Below the pieces are notes generated by a model, which ran no database searches, was not told where the DNA came from, and worked only from the letters and a program-made list of their open reading frames with translations. From an uncultured Prevotellaceae bacterium (lineage in GTDB: Bacteria > Bacteroidota > Bacteroidia > Bacteroidales > Bacteroidaceae), in contig CACYKE010000026.1 of the NCBI GenBank assembly GCA_902774925.1, forward strand, positions 1-61,131: DNA of 61,131 bases, read 5' to 3'. Position 1 is the first letter of the stretch, and every line of letters begins with the position of its first letter. This document shows, piece after piece, positions 1 to 9,357 of this stretch. The position numbers and the translations under genes are program-made.

Positions 1-1845
1 GCCGGGCGTGAGCCAGTTGACGACGGGCGGCAGCATCTCGAAACCCATCATCCGCGGACTGGGTTACAACCGCGTGGTGGTGATGAGCGAGGGTGTGCGC
101 CAGGAAGGTCAGCAATGGGGCGACGAACACGGCGTGGAAGTGGACGGCAGCAGCGTGGGCAGCATCGAGATACTGAAGGGTCCGGCATCGCTGATGTACG
201 GCTCGGACGCGATGGCTGGTGTGGTCATCATGCATACGCAACCGACACTGCCCGAGGGCGACATGCGCGCCAATGTCAGCACGGAATATCAGACGAACAA
301 CGGACTGTTCGGCTATTCGCTGCAGATGGCCGGCAACCAGAAAGGTTTTGTGTGGGACGCTCGATGGAGTCAGAAGATGGCGCACGCATATAAGAATAAA
401 TATGACGACTACGTGCCGGGATCGCAGTTTCGCGAACAGGCAGGTCGCCTGATGCTGGGCGTGAACAAAGGGTGGGGGCACTCGCGACTGACGGCAACGG
501 CCTACCACCTGACGCCAGGCATCATTGAGGGCGAGCGTGACCCCGAGACGGGCGAACTGGAACATGAAGACGGGTGGACGGGTCATGGTTATGGAAAGAC
601 GCTGCCCTTCCAGCAGGTGAAACACTACAAGGTCGTGTGGGACAATGCGCTGCACCTCTCGTCGGGCTATCTGAAAGCTATCATCGGCTATCAGCAGAAC
701 CGCCGTCAGGAGTATGAGGAGTCGATGGACGACTACGAGCTGTATTTCAAGTTGCATACGCTGACCTACGACGTGCGTAATACCTCATTCCCGACTACCG
801 ACTGTTTGATTTCGGACTCTATGCCACCGCCACGAAGACGCTGAACGACCGCTGGACGCTGAATGGCGGTGTGCGCTACGACCACCGCCGACTGCATGGC
901 GACGAACTCATGGAGGATGACGAGCAGCGTTTCACGGATTTCACGCGCCACTTCAACGGTGTGACGGGTAGCGTCGGTGCCGTATTCAACGTGAACGACA
1001 ACCTGAACCTTAAGCTGAACGTGGCCCGCGGTTTCCGTACGCCGAACATGAGTGAACTGGCGTCGAACGGTGTGCACGAGGGCAGCATCCGCTACGAACT
1101 GGGTAACCAGCAGCTGAAGGCGGAATACAGTCTGCAGGCCGACTTGGGCGTGGACTTCACGTCGCGCTACGTCTCGGCACAGCTGGCACTCTTTGCCAAC
1201 CGCATAGACAACTACATCTTCACCCATCGCTTGGCGGAAGAGATGGAGGAAGGCTACCTGACCTACGCCTACACTCAGGGTGACGCGCGCCTGCTGGGCT
1301 TCGAGGCTGGTGTGGACGTTCACCCCATCCACTCGGTGCACTTCTCCAACACCTTCTCGTATGTCGATGCGCAGCTGTTGCATGCCGATGACGCCACGAA
1401 ATACCTGCCTTTCACCCCTGCGCCCAAATGGACGACGGAGTTGAAATGGGAGTTGCAGCACCACTCGCACAGCACGATTAGTACGCACGCCATGCATGAG
1501 TACCGCCACGATCATCCCAAGAACGGAGTGGCACTGAATAACCTCTACGTTGCCGCTGGCCTCGACTGCTACCTCCGTCAGTCGCACGTCTATGTGGCTG
1601 ACGACACCGAGACACCAACGCCCGGCTATGCGCTGCTCTCGCTCTCGGCAGGTACCGACATTCAGGTGAAAGGCAAGAAGATAGCTGAGCTGTATGTCAC
1701 TGCCGACAATCTGCTGAATACGGCCTACCAGAACCACCTGAGCCGACTGAAATATGCCGACATGAATGTGGTCACGGGTCGCCGAGGCGTCTATAACATG
1801 GGGCGCAACATTACGTTCAAGGTGGTAGTGCCGATAGCGTTATAA
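1..1845 (+). pseudogene. TonB-dependent receptor, 5'-truncated by the window and frameshifted
   Basis: Outer-membrane active-transport receptor driven by TonB. The first half (frame 2, open from the window edge) holds the plug domain: KPIIRGLGYNRVVVMSEGVR, then GDEHGVEVD and IEILKGPASLMYGSDAMAGVV, all typical of TonB plugs. The barrel continues in frame 1 from about 781 (YLIPDYRLFDFGLYATATKTLNDRW) to the stop at 1843-1845, with the usual late segments (GFRTPNMSELASNGVHEGS, TADNLLNTAYQNHLSRLKY). The two halves join near 778-781, where one base appears to be missing after GTGCGTAA. The frame-2 reading runs on only to a stop at 844. The barrel has several His-rich stretches (for example LQHHSHSTISTHAMHEYRHDH), so a metal or metal-chelate substrate is possible, but that is inference. 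It may be a real pseudogene, a phase-variable gene or a sequencing error. Confidence 0.8.
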
Positions 1846-1875
1846 GTGAAAGAACCAAAGAAAAAGTCATTTTTC

Positions 1876-1907
1876 TTTGGTTTCTTTCTCAATTTACATT
1901 ACCTTTG
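1876..1907 (+). promoter_or_regulatory. Bacteroidota promoter directly abutting a start codon
   Basis: TTTG at 1876-1879 and TACCTTTG at 1900-1907 are separated by 20 bp, the canonical -33/-7 pair. The last G is 6 bases before the ATG at 1913, so the transcript would begin at or within a base or two of the start codon. Confidence 0.7.
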
Positions 1908-1912
1908 CAGGC

Positions 1913-3655
1913 ATGATTAGACCAATAGCTCTCAACATCATCCTGCTGTTCGTATTGTGTATGAGTGGCGTGACGGCGCAGGCTGCCGACGATGGCGACA
2001 TCGTGGAGTATCAAGGCGACCGCTATGTGATTCATGTGGACAAGATGGGTGTGGACAGCGAGATGACCTTGCTGGACGTGTTGAACACCTGCCCTGAGTT
2101 CTTGTCCATCAACGGTAAGAAGATAGACCAGAATTACAAGTTGCGCGTCGACAACATCAACCTTGTGGTGGATGTCGAAACATTCCTGGCAAACGTGAAG
2201 GCTTGCGAGATAGACCGCATCCATGTGTGCAGCAACACCTCGGTGGCAAAGGCCGTGGGCGGCACGAAGGGCGTGATTGACGTCTATTATCGCGACGACG
2301 TGAAGACGGACGGCAAGGTGGCCGTGACGGGCAGCACCTACGGCAACGGCATGGCGTATGCCGACGTGGCGAACAAGAGCGAGGGGCTCACGGTGCGGGG
2401 TTATGTGCTGGCGCGCACTTCGTACGGCAAGGCTTATCCCACGGGTGTGTATAAAATGACCGACCGCGGGTTGGCCGAGAATGTGCATCTTAACCTAGAC
2501 TGGAAGATGAGCCAAAGCGACAGGCTTTTCATCAAGGTCTATCAGAAGTTCGACAACAGCAAACAGAAGATTTACGACCCCGACTTGCTCGAGGCCCATC
2601 CTTACTATAACCGCTATGTAGGCCTCGTGCTGTCGTACTCCCACAGCTTCAAGAATGATGCCATCCTGTTTGCCGAGATAGGTAGCGACTACACCAGGGA
2701 AACCAGCGACGGCGACAGGATGGGCGACAGCTATCCCTACGGATTTGTGGAATTCAATACCCCCGTGTTTACCCCCGACCTGTGGCTGATGGTGGGTGCG
2801 GAGATGGACTACGAGAACACGTGCTATTTCAACGGGAATCGCGAGCAGCACTTGGTGACCGACTTCTACGCACAGCTGGACTACACCCACGGTCCCTGGG
2901 TGCTGACGTTGGGTGACCGCTTCCGCATGATGAACTACTGGAATCGCCGGTACGACTCGGATGACCATAGCATGTGGACGCACGAGCGCAACAACCATTC
3001 CTATCTGGCCAGTGTGGGCTATAAGGCAGGACGTCATTTCGTCCAGGGACTGTTCGCCCGCCGATTCTTCATTCCCGAGGTGAGCGACTTCCTGGTGGAC
3101 GAGACAGCTCCGACGACGGCTTTGAAATACGACGCAGGCAGCTATAATACCTGCCTGGTACATCAAGGGGTGTTGCGCTATTCGTATCAGCAGCAGGGCC
3201 TCTGCTATCACGCCAGCGTGGAGAATAACTGGTATAGCGACCTTCCCACGCCCAACTATCAGGAGCTGGGATTCAGGAATTCGGTCTATTGGAAGACGGG
3301 TCGTTGGGAGCTGACGCTGGGCGCCAACTACTATTATCACCACATAGACGCTGGTTCAGAGACGGATTCCGATCACGACAACTACTATACGCTGAAGTTT
3401 GCCCCAGTGCTGAATCTGCCCAAGGGGTTCCGTCTGTCGTCGACGCTGCTCTATAGCAGTCGTCGCGCCATGGAGGACCGGCATGCCCACCTCTTTGCCA
3501 CCGTCAAGGCCAACAAGCAGTTGGGCAAGAAGTGTAATGTCTTTGCCGAATTCCACGATATAGCTGGTTATGCGACAGGCTATTGGATGCAGCAAGCCGG
3601 GCTGTATCAGAACCGTGCCGTGAGCGTGGGAGCAACTGTTTATCCATTTAGGTAA
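1913..3655 (+). CDS. TonB-dependent receptor-like outer membrane beta-barrel protein
   Basis: About 580 residues. The start is set at the ATG that begins a clear signal peptide (MIRPIALNIILLFVLCMSGVTAQA); an in-frame TTG lies 36 bases upstream but falls inside the promoter. Residues of roughly 40-130 look like a reduced plug (MTLLDVLNTCPEFLSINGKKI ... VDVETFLANVKACEIDRIHVCSNTSVAKAVGGTKGVIDVYYR). The rest is alternating aromatic beta strands of a barrel ending in a short aromatic strand (GATVYPFR). It follows the frameshifted receptor on the same strand but has its own promoter. No carboxypeptidase-regulatory-like N-terminal domain is seen, unlike SusC. Substrate unknown. It may be a partner or relict of the preceding receptor. 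Confidence 0.7.
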   Translation: MIRPIALNIILLFVLCMSGVTAQAADDGDIVEYQGDRYVIHVDKMGVDSEMTLLDVLNTCPEFLSINGKKIDQNYKLRVDNINLVVDVETFLANVKACEIDRIHVCSNTSVAKAVGGTKGVIDVYYRDDVKTDGKVAVTGSTYGNGMAYADVANKSEGLTVRGYVLARTSYGKAYPTGVYKMTDRGLAENVHLNLDWKMSQSDRLFIKVYQKFDNSKQKIYDPDLLEAHPYYNRYVGLVLSYSHSFKNDAILFAEIGSDYTRETSDGDRMGDSYPYGFVEFNTPVFTPDLWLMVGAEMDYENTCYFNGNREQHLVTDFYAQLDYTHGPWVLTLGDRFRMMNYWNRRYDSDDHSMWTHERNNHSYLASVGYKAGRHFVQGLFARRFFIPEVSDFLVDETAPTTALKYDAGSYNTCLVHQGVLRYSYQQQGLCYHASVENNWYSDLPTPNYQELGFRNSVYWKTGRWELTLGANYYYHHIDAGSETDSDHDNYYTLKFAPVLNLPKGFRLSSTLLYSSRRAMEDRHAHLFATVKANKQLGKKCNVFAEFHDIAGYATGYWMQQAGLYQNRAVSVGATVYPFR

Positions 3656-3666
3656 AAATGTAAACG

Positions 3667-5274
3667 ATGAAAATAGATTCTGTGAAACCGGGAACGCCCA
3701 AGCGGGCAACATATCTGTCGCTGATAGCCGTGCTATTGTTTATGGGCTGTTTGAATTATGCCGTAGTCTTCAACGGCATGCAAGTAAAGGATACGGTGTG
3801 GGCTCTGACGCCACCCCTCATAGCCATCTCGCTGGCTCTGATTACCAAGGAGGTGTACAGTTCGCTGTTCATCGGCATACTGTCGGGTGCCTTGCTTATC
3901 ACAGGATTCGAACCCGTGGGAATGCTTAACCAGCTGTTCCCGAACGGCATGATGACGGTGCTGGCAGACAAGTGGAACGTGGGCATACTCGTATTTCTGG
4001 TCATCCTGGGTACGATGGTGCAACTGATGAACCGTACGGGCGGTTCAGCGGCATTCGGCGCATGGGCCGCCACACGTATCAAAAGCCGTGCTGGTGCGCA
4101 GCTGTCGACGATGCTGCTGGGTTGTCTGATTTTCATTGACGACTACTTCAACTGTCTAACTGTTGGCTCCGTCATGCGCCCCGTCACCGACAAACACAAG
4201 ATTAGCCGTGCGAAGCTGGCTTACCTGATTGATTCCACGGCGGCACCCATCTGTATCATTGCCCCCATCTCGTCGTGGGCGGCAGCGGTGGCAGGATTCG
4301 TCAAGGGCGAGAACGGCATCAGCATCTTTGTGCAGTCCATACCTTTTAACTTCTATGCGCTGCTGACCTTGTTGATGATGGTGTTCATCATCCTGATGAA
4401 GCTGGACTATGGTCCAATGTTGCAACACGAGAACAATGCCCGTCAGGGCGACCTCTTCACGACCGGCAAGAGCAAGCAGGCTCAGGAAGAGAGCCGGAAG
4501 GAGGAGCGTATAGGGCGCGTGTCAGACTTGGTAGTTCCCGTTGTTCTGCTCGTTACCGGATGTATCGTCGGCATGATATATACTGGCAGCTTCTTCTATG
4601 GCAAGAGTTTCGTTGACGCCTTTGCTGCCAGCGATGCCTCAGTGGGGCTGGTGATGGGTTCTGCCGTAGCACTCGTCATCACCATTGCCTACTATCTGGT
4701 GCGGCAGTCGCTGTCGTTCAGCGAATGTATGGACTGTCTGCCGGAAGGTTTCAAGCAGATGGTGCCCGCCATGCTCATCCTGACGTTTGCATGGACGTTG
4801 AAGAGCATGACCGACAATCTGGGAGCGGCAACCTTTGTGGCTGGCTTGGTGGCAAACTCTGCCGACGGACTCATGGGACTCCTGCCTGCCATCATCTTTG
4901 TCGTGGCCACGGGACTGGCTTTTGCCTCCGGAACGTCTTGGGCCACCTTCGGTATCCTCATTCCCATCGTGGTGTCCTGTTTCCAGGACGTCGACCCACA
5001 GCTGATGATTATCTCCATCTCTGCCTGCATGGCCGGTGCGGTGGCTGGCGACCATTGCTCGCCAATCTCCGACACGACTATCATGTCGTCCGCAGGTGCA
5101 CAATGTGAACACATGAACCACGTCACCACACAGTTGCCATACGTCATGACGACGGCCGCTGTGTCGTTCCTGACATTCCTTGTGGCAGGTCTCACCAAGA
5201 GTGCGGTGCTGTCTCTTGCTTTCGGTATCGTGGTGCTGTTCCTGCTTCTGATGTTCATTCGTCGTAAACGATAG
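3667..5274 (+). CDS. NhaC-family Na+/H+ antiporter
   Basis: A 535-residue inner-membrane protein with about 12 hydrophobic segments, in the NhaC-type antiporter superfamily, which exchanges protons for sodium or carries organic anions in some members. Diagnostic stretches are FIDDYFNCLTVGSVMRPVTDKHKISRAKLAYLIDSTAAPICIIAPISSWAA in the first half and FASGTSWATFGILIPIV followed by AGAVAGDHCSPISDTTIMSSAGAQCEHMNHV in the second; the paired Asp-rich re-entrant segments are characteristic of this family. A charged loop of about 35 residues (ENNARQGDLFTTGKSKQAQEESRKEER) splits the halves. It begins 11 bp after the upstream barrel gene, so the two may be cotranscribed. The exact substrate cannot be read from the sequence. 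Confidence 0.85.
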   Translation: MKIDSVKPGTPKRATYLSLIAVLLFMGCLNYAVVFNGMQVKDTVWALTPPLIAISLALITKEVYSSLFIGILSGALLITGFEPVGMLNQLFPNGMMTVLADKWNVGILVFLVILGTMVQLMNRTGGSAAFGAWAATRIKSRAGAQLSTMLLGCLIFIDDYFNCLTVGSVMRPVTDKHKISRAKLAYLIDSTAAPICIIAPISSWAAAVAGFVKGENGISIFVQSIPFNFYALLTLLMMVFIILMKLDYGPMLQHENNARQGDLFTTGKSKQAQEESRKEERIGRVSDLVVPVVLLVTGCIVGMIYTGSFFYGKSFVDAFAASDASVGLVMGSAVALVITIAYYLVRQSLSFSECMDCLPEGFKQMVPAMLILTFAWTLKSMTDNLGAATFVAGLVANSADGLMGLLPAIIFVVATGLAFASGTSWATFGILIPIVVSCFQDVDPQLMIISISACMAGAVAGDHCSPISDTTIMSSAGAQCEHMNHVTTQLPYVMTTAAVSFLTFLVAGLTKSAVLSLAFGIVVLFLLLMFIRRKR

Positions 5275-5281
5275 CAAAAAA

Positions 5282-5387
5282 TTTGGTAGTTCGCTCAACT
5301 TTTCGTATCTTTCACCCTTGGTGAAGATACTCCGTCTCGGAAAAACTCAAATTAATTTGGTTTTTTACTCAACTTTTCGTATCTTTG
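5282..5387 (+). promoter_or_regulatory. Tandem duplicated promoter upstream of the PAP2 gene
   Basis: Two homologous promoter modules. The distal one is TTTG (5282-5285), 20 bp, TATCTTTC (5306-5313). The proximal one is TTTG (5356-5359), 20 bp, TATCTTTG (5380-5387). Both share CTCAACTTTTCGTATCTTT. The distal -7 has lost its final G and is followed by an inverted copy (CACCCTTGGTGAAGATA), giving a hairpin at 5306-5329. Confidence 0.65.
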
Positions 5388-5421
5388 CAGCCTGTTAAGA
5401 TATTTAGAACAAAAAATAACG

Positions 5422-6093
5422 ATGACCAGACAGGTATTTCTGAAGACGTTTTACATCTATGTGATTCCGTATTTTGTGTTGCTCACGGTGATATTCAGCC
5501 TGATGTATGCATATCCGAAACCAGAGCTTCACATGATGCTGAACTCCCATCATACGAGCATTCAGGATACTTTCTTCAAGTACTACAGCGTGATGGCTGA
5601 ATGGCCGTTGTATGTTCTGGCACTGCTCCCCCTGCTGTGGAAGAAGGTTCGATGGACGCTCTTCTTCGCCTTGTGTGAACTGACGGGCGGTGCCATCCTG
5701 CAGATATTGAAACACACCATCAATTACGACCGTCCCGTCAGCGTGTTCGAGAATTACCAAGACATGACTTTACCTTTGGTCGATGGCGTGACGATGTATC
5801 ACAGCAACTCCTTCCCCTCGGGACATGCCTCTACGTTCTTTATGTTCTGCACCTGCTGTGTCATTATTCTGGCATGTCATTACAGCGAGAAGGATAAAAC
5901 ATACAACCTCCGTTCGCGGTTGCTGTTTTATGCGTCGTTGGTGATACTGCTGGTGCTCGCTGCCTTGGGCGCATACTCACGCGTCTATCTGTCCCAACAT
6001 TTCCTGTCGGATGTATGCGTGGGCAGCATCATCGGATTTATAACACCGTTCTTGATGTACTATTTATTCAAGAGCAAGATTCTGAAGGTATAA
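5422..6093 (+). CDS. PAP2-family membrane phosphatase
   Basis: A 223-residue membrane protein with about six hydrophobic segments. It has all three phosphatidic-acid-phosphatase type 2 motifs in order: K97...R104-P105 (KHTINYDRP), P132-S-G-H135 (FPSGHAS) and S186-R...H193...D197 (SRVYLSQHFLSD). The two histidines form the phospho-enzyme and acid/base centre on the periplasmic face. Substrates in this family are lipid phosphates such as undecaprenyl pyrophosphate, phosphatidate or lipid A phosphates; the sequence does not choose between them. Expressed alone from the duplicated promoter, with a leader of about 30 nt, and closed by a hairpin terminator shared with the convergent gene. Confidence 0.9.
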   Translation: MTRQVFLKTFYIYVIPYFVLLTVIFSLMYAYPKPELHMMLNSHHTSIQDTFFKYYSVMAEWPLYVLALLPLLWKKVRWTLFFALCELTGGAILQILKHTINYDRPVSVFENYQDMTLPLVDGVTMYHSNSFPSGHASTFFMFCTCCVIILACHYSEKDKTYNLRSRLLFYASLVILLVLAALGAYSRVYLSQHFLSDVCVGSIIGFITPFLMYYLFKSKILKV

Positions 6094-6103
6094 TCAAATA
6101 AAA

Positions 6104-6130
6104 AAGGGGTAAGCAATTCGCTTACCCCTT
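6104..6130. terminator. Bidirectional hairpin terminator
   Basis: Perfect 11-bp stem AAGGGGTAAGC (6104-6114) with GCTTACCCCTT (6120-6130), loop AATTC. Flanked by A-rich sequence on the left and T-rich on the right, so it can serve both convergent genes. Confidence 0.85.
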
Positions 6131-6143
6131 ATTGTTTCTGCGA

Positions 6144-7736
6144 CTATCGGATGTTGAGTACGACAATGGATTTTGCCGGTACCTTCACCGTGAGCACACC
6201 TTTCTTCAGCTTGGCATCCTTGAAGTCTGTGGGAGCAACGACGCTGGGATGCTGGAAGTCGTTGAAGTCAGCCACGTTCTTCGAGGTAAGGATGCGACCA
6301 CTGACAGTCTTCGCAACATAGCCTTCCAGGGTGAAATCGATGGTCTGGTCCTTGTCCAGCGAGACGTTAGTAACGGCCAGCACGATGCTGCCGTCGGTGG
6401 TCTTCGCGGCTGAGGCCGAAAGCATGGGGCAGGGACGATAGCCGGCATCCTTGGCACCCTCCTTCTCCTTGAAGTAGGCCTTGCTTACCTGCATGGTCTC
6501 GCTTTCGAGGTCGAGTGGGAGATAGGTGGCTTCCTGGAATGGGGTGTACATCTCAAACACGTGGTAGGTTGGGGTGAGTACCATGTGACCCGTGCCTTCC
6601 TGATCGGTCAGAATCATCGACTGCAGCACGTTCACGATCTGTGCGATGTTCGCCATCTTCACACGGTCGGTGTATTTGTGGAACACGTTCAGCGACAGCG
6701 CTGCCACAAAGGCGTCGCGCAGGGCGTTCTGCTGGTAGAGGTGTCCGCTGATGGTGCCTGGCTCCTCGTCCCACCATGTTCCCCATTCATCTACGAGCAG
6801 TCCGACTTTGCCTTCGGGGTCTTTCTCGTCCATGATGGCCTTGTGCTTCTTGATGACTTCCTCAATCTCGAGGCATTTTCCGAGTGCCCAGTAGTATTGG
6901 TCGTTGTCGAACTTCGTAGCGGAGCCCTTCGGACCGTCCCATCCCGAGCATGTATAATAATGTAGCGACACGCCCTGCATGCGGTTGCCGATTTTGTCCA
7001 TCAGCACCTCCGTCCACTTGTAGTCGTAGTCCGAGGCACCGCTGCCAATGCGATAGAGCTTGTTGCCAGTATAGTCGCGCAGATAGGTGTTGAACTTGCG
7101 GAACTCGTCCGAGTAGTATTCTGGCGTCATGTTACCACCGCAGCCCCACGCCTCGTTGCCAATGCCGAAGTACTTCACGTGCCAGGCTTTTTCACGGCCG
7201 TTCTGACGACGCAGACGGGCCATCGGCGTATCACCGTCAGAGGTCATATATTCTACCCACTGAGCCATCTCCTTCACCGTGCCTGAGCCCACGTTGCCGC
7301 TGATGTAGGGTTCGCAGCCGAGCATCTCGCAAAGGTTCAGGAATTCATGGGTGCCAAACGAGTTGTCCTCGATGGTGCCGCCCCAGTTGTTGTTGCGCAG
7401 CGAAGGGCGCTGGTTCTTCGGACCGATGCCGTCCATCCAGTGATAGTCGTCGGCAAAACAGCCGCCCGGCCAGCGCAACACGGGAACCTTCAGCGCCTTC
7501 AGGGCTTCGAACACGTCCTTGCGGTAGCCGTTGATGTTGGGAATCTGAGAGCCTTCGCCCACCCAGAGGCCGCCATAGATGCACGTGCCGAGGTGTTCGG
7601 AGAACTGTCCGTAGATTTCGCGGTTGATCTTTGCCCCCGCCTTGTCTGCGTGGATTGTTGCCTTCACGTTGTCAGCAGCCATTGCCGTAGTAGCGCAGGC
7701 CAGTGCAATCATTGCAGAAATAAAATACTTTCTCAT
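6144..7736 (-). CDS. GH51 alpha-L-arabinofuranosidase, secreted
   Basis: Removes terminal alpha-L-arabinofuranosyl residues from arabinan, arabinoxylan or pectin side chains. 530 residues with a signal peptide ([20 protein letters not shown]), so it acts in the periplasm or outside. GH51 signatures: [11 protein letters not shown] near residue 40, [14 protein letters not shown] at 87-100, acid/base E195 in [11 protein letters not shown], and nucleophile E317 in [16 protein letters not shown]. The C-terminal beta-sandwich typical of the family follows residue 400. The cupin gene upstream is on the same strand 31 bp away, so the two are probably one transcript. It lies some 24 kb from the pectin gene region, so it may have a separate inducer. 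Confidence 0.92.
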   Translation of the reverse strand: MRKYFISAMIALACATTAMAADNVKATIHADKAGAKINREIYGQFSEHLGTCIYGGLWVGEGSQIPNINGYRKDVFEALKALKVPVLRWPGGCFADDYHWMDGIGPKNQRPSLRNNNWGGTIEDNSFGTHEFLNLCEMLGCEPYISGNVGSGTVKEMAQWVEYMTSDGDTPMARLRRQNGREKAWHVKYFGIGNEAWGCGGNMTPEYYSDEFRKFNTYLRDYTGNKLYRIGSGASDYDYKWTEVLMDKIGNRMQGVSLHYYTCSGWDGPKGSATKFDNDQYYWALGKCLEIEEVIKKHKAIMDEKDPEGKVGLLVDEWGTWWDEEPGTISGHLYQQNALRDAFVAALSLNVFHKYTDRVKMANIAQIVNVLQSMILTDQEGTGHMVLTPTYHVFEMYTPFQEATYLPLDLESETMQVSKAYFKEKEGAKDAGYRPCPMLSASAAKTTDGSIVLAVTNVSLDKDQTIDFTLEGYVAKTVSGRILTSKNVADFNDFQHPSVVAPTDFKDAKLKKGVLTVKVPAKSIVVLNIR

Positions 7737-7767
7737 AATCGTATAGTTCTTGTGCTTTTGTGGAATT

Positions 7768-8265
7768 CTATTCCAGCGGAATGTCGGGGTGTTGCACAGC
7801 CAGCGGCATGTCTTTCTGCGAGAGGTAGAACATGTAGAGGATGACGTCCTTCGTGCCGCGGTTCTCGCCGTGGTGAATGGTGCCGACCATCTCTACGACG
7901 GCCTCACCCTCATGAACGACCTTCTCCTTGCCGTCCTGTCCGATGATGGTCAGTTCGCCCTGCACCAATATACCATAGTTCATCACGGGATGGTGGTGCC
8001 AGCCCAGTTTCTGTCCGGCGGGGAACACATACTTCACTGCCACCAGTTCGGGTCGTCCCTGCAGATAGTCGGGCAGGTCCACACCGTCCCAGCTCTTGTC
8101 GGTGCGAATCAGTTCCGTACTCACCACCTTTTTTGCCGTATCGGCCACTTGCACCTCAGCGGTGTTCTCTTGCGCTTGCTGGACTTGCTTCTCCTTACAG
8201 GAGGTCATTACACTTGTGCCGCAAATGAGGGTGGCGGCAATCACCCATAGGGTTCTTTTATTCAT
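7768..8265 (-). CDS. Cupin-domain lipoprotein
   Basis: 165 residues from the ATG at 8265; that start gives a lipoprotein signal ([23 protein letters not shown], Cys 23 as the lipidated residue), whereas a longer in-frame start would bury it. The body is a single cupin barrel: the metal-binding motif is [29 protein letters not shown], and the second motif is [27 protein letters not shown]. Three consecutive His plus a later His suggest a bound metal. Cupins of this sort act as small-molecule binding or isomerase/oxygenase domains; no reaction can be assigned. The position ahead of the GH51 gene suggests a role in arabinose-rich glycan use, by inference only. Confidence 0.8.
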   Translation of the reverse strand: MNKRTLWVIAATLICGTSVMTSCKEKQVQQAQENTAEVQVADTAKKVVSTELIRTDKSWDGVDLPDYLQGRPELVAVKYVFPAGQKLGWHHHPVMNYGILVQGELTIIGQDGKEKVVHEGEAVVEMVGTIHHGENRGTKDVILYMFYLSQKDMPLAVQHPDIPLE

Positions 8266-8293
8266 AATGATATGTCTTAGTGAATTCTGCGTA

Positions 8294-8372
8294 CAAAGAT
8301 AAGCATTATTTTCCAAATTTGAAAATAATCGGGAAAATATTTGCCGTTCTTAATTATTTTTTCGTAACTTTG
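8294..8372. promoter_or_regulatory. Divergent promoters with a central palindrome
   Basis: Minus-strand -7 box TATCTTTG (8294-8301) serves the cupin gene; plus-strand TTGC (8341-8344), 20 bp, TAACTTTG (8365-8372) serves the VanW gene. Between them is an inverted repeat ATTATTTTC / GAAAATAAT (8305-8313, 8321-8329) that overlaps the minus promoter spacer and could be an operator. Confidence 0.55.
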
Positions 8373-8385
8373 TGCGCGGATTAAT

Positions 8386-9273
8386 ATGGAACGGAAACTG
8401 TTTTGCGAAATATCGCCCTTCACCTATCGGCTGTCGATGGAGAAGGAAATCCTGAAACGTCACGTTCAGGACATGCTGCGGAAGACGCTGTTCGCTAAGG
8501 AGCGGACAGAGGAGTCGCTGCCTGTAATCATCTATCGCCACAATTCGCTCATCCGTCGTAGGCTGGGCAATGTCAACATGCAGCTGCAGGAGAACAAGGC
8601 GACGAACCTGGCACTGGCGGTGAAGCACATCGACGGACTGGTGATTCGTCCTGGCGAGACGTTCTCCGTCTGGCGACTCATCGGGCGCACCACCAAGCGC
8701 AAGGGCTACAAGGAGGGGCTCACCATCGCCAAGGGCAAGCCCTCGCAGGGCATTGGTGGCGGTATGTGCCAGCTGTCGAACCTCATCCACTGGCTTGTGC
8801 TCCACAGCGAACTGACCATCACCGAGCACCATCACCACGACGGACTCGACCTCTTCCCCGATTTCGGCCGCCAGATTCCCTTCGGCACCGGCACCAGCAT
8901 ATCATACAACTACATCGACTACCGCTTCCGCAACGACACCCAAAACACCTATCAGCTCCGCCTTTGGACGGACGACGAATACCTGTGTGGTGAACTGCGG
9001 GCTACGGAACAGCAGCCCCACACCTTCCACATCCATGCCGAGAACGAATTTTTCTCACGCGAGGGTGGGGTAGTCTATCGCAACGGTGAGGTCTATCGCG
9101 ACATCATCGACCGCACCTCCGGTCAGCGTCTCGACAGCCAGCTCATCCGCACCAACCATGCCCGCGTGATGTACGACTGTCCCCCATCGATGAATATTAG
9201 AGAAGATAATCAGCAATGTCGTGGTATCGAAGAAAAACCAGCGCATCATCTGCATCGACCGCTATCTGAGTGA
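8386..9273 (+). CDS. VanW-family protein
   Basis: 295 residues; the ATG is 14 bases after the -7 box. The conserved VanW core spans about residues 75-205: RPGETFSVWRLIGRTTKRKGYKEG, GIGGGMCQLSNLIHWLVLHS, EHHHHDGLDLFPDFGRQIPFGTGTSISYNY. The family is named after an accessory gene of vancomycin clusters, but its biochemical role is unknown, and nothing here suggests glycopeptide resistance (no VanH, VanA or VanX). The last 30 residues (SMNIREDNQQCRGIEEKPAHHLHRPLSE) do not look conserved. The +1 frame stays open for about 80 codons beyond, so the natural C-terminus may be altered. Confidence 0.8.
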   Translation: MERKLFCEISPFTYRLSMEKEILKRHVQDMLRKTLFAKERTEESLPVIIYRHNSLIRRRLGNVNMQLQENKATNLALAVKHIDGLVIRPGETFSVWRLIGRTTKRKGYKEGLTIAKGKPSQGIGGGMCQLSNLIHWLVLHSELTITEHHHHDGLDLFPDFGRQIPFGTGTSISYNYIDYRFRNDTQNTYQLRLWTDDEYLCGELRATEQQPHTFHIHAENEFFSREGGVVYRNGEVYRDIIDRTSGQRLDSQLIRTNHARVMYDCPPSMNIREDNQQCRGIEEKPAHHLHRPLSE

Positions 9274-9357
9274 AGGTCGGACGAAGGGCACGGAATCCCA
9301 TGAGCGCATTGAGAAACTGGCACGACGAGCAATGGATACGGACTGCACCCGGGAGCC

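Noticed and set aside
766-3343. Several 200-320 codon minus-strand frames opposite the two receptor genes
   Set aside because: Same reason: compositionally biased shadows of TonB receptor and barrel genes, with no signal peptide or family motif.
8386-9273. VanW gene as evidence of vancomycin resistance
   Set aside because: Only the accessory family name links it to resistance; no ligase, dehydrogenase or dipeptidase genes are present, and the family is widespread in susceptible organisms.
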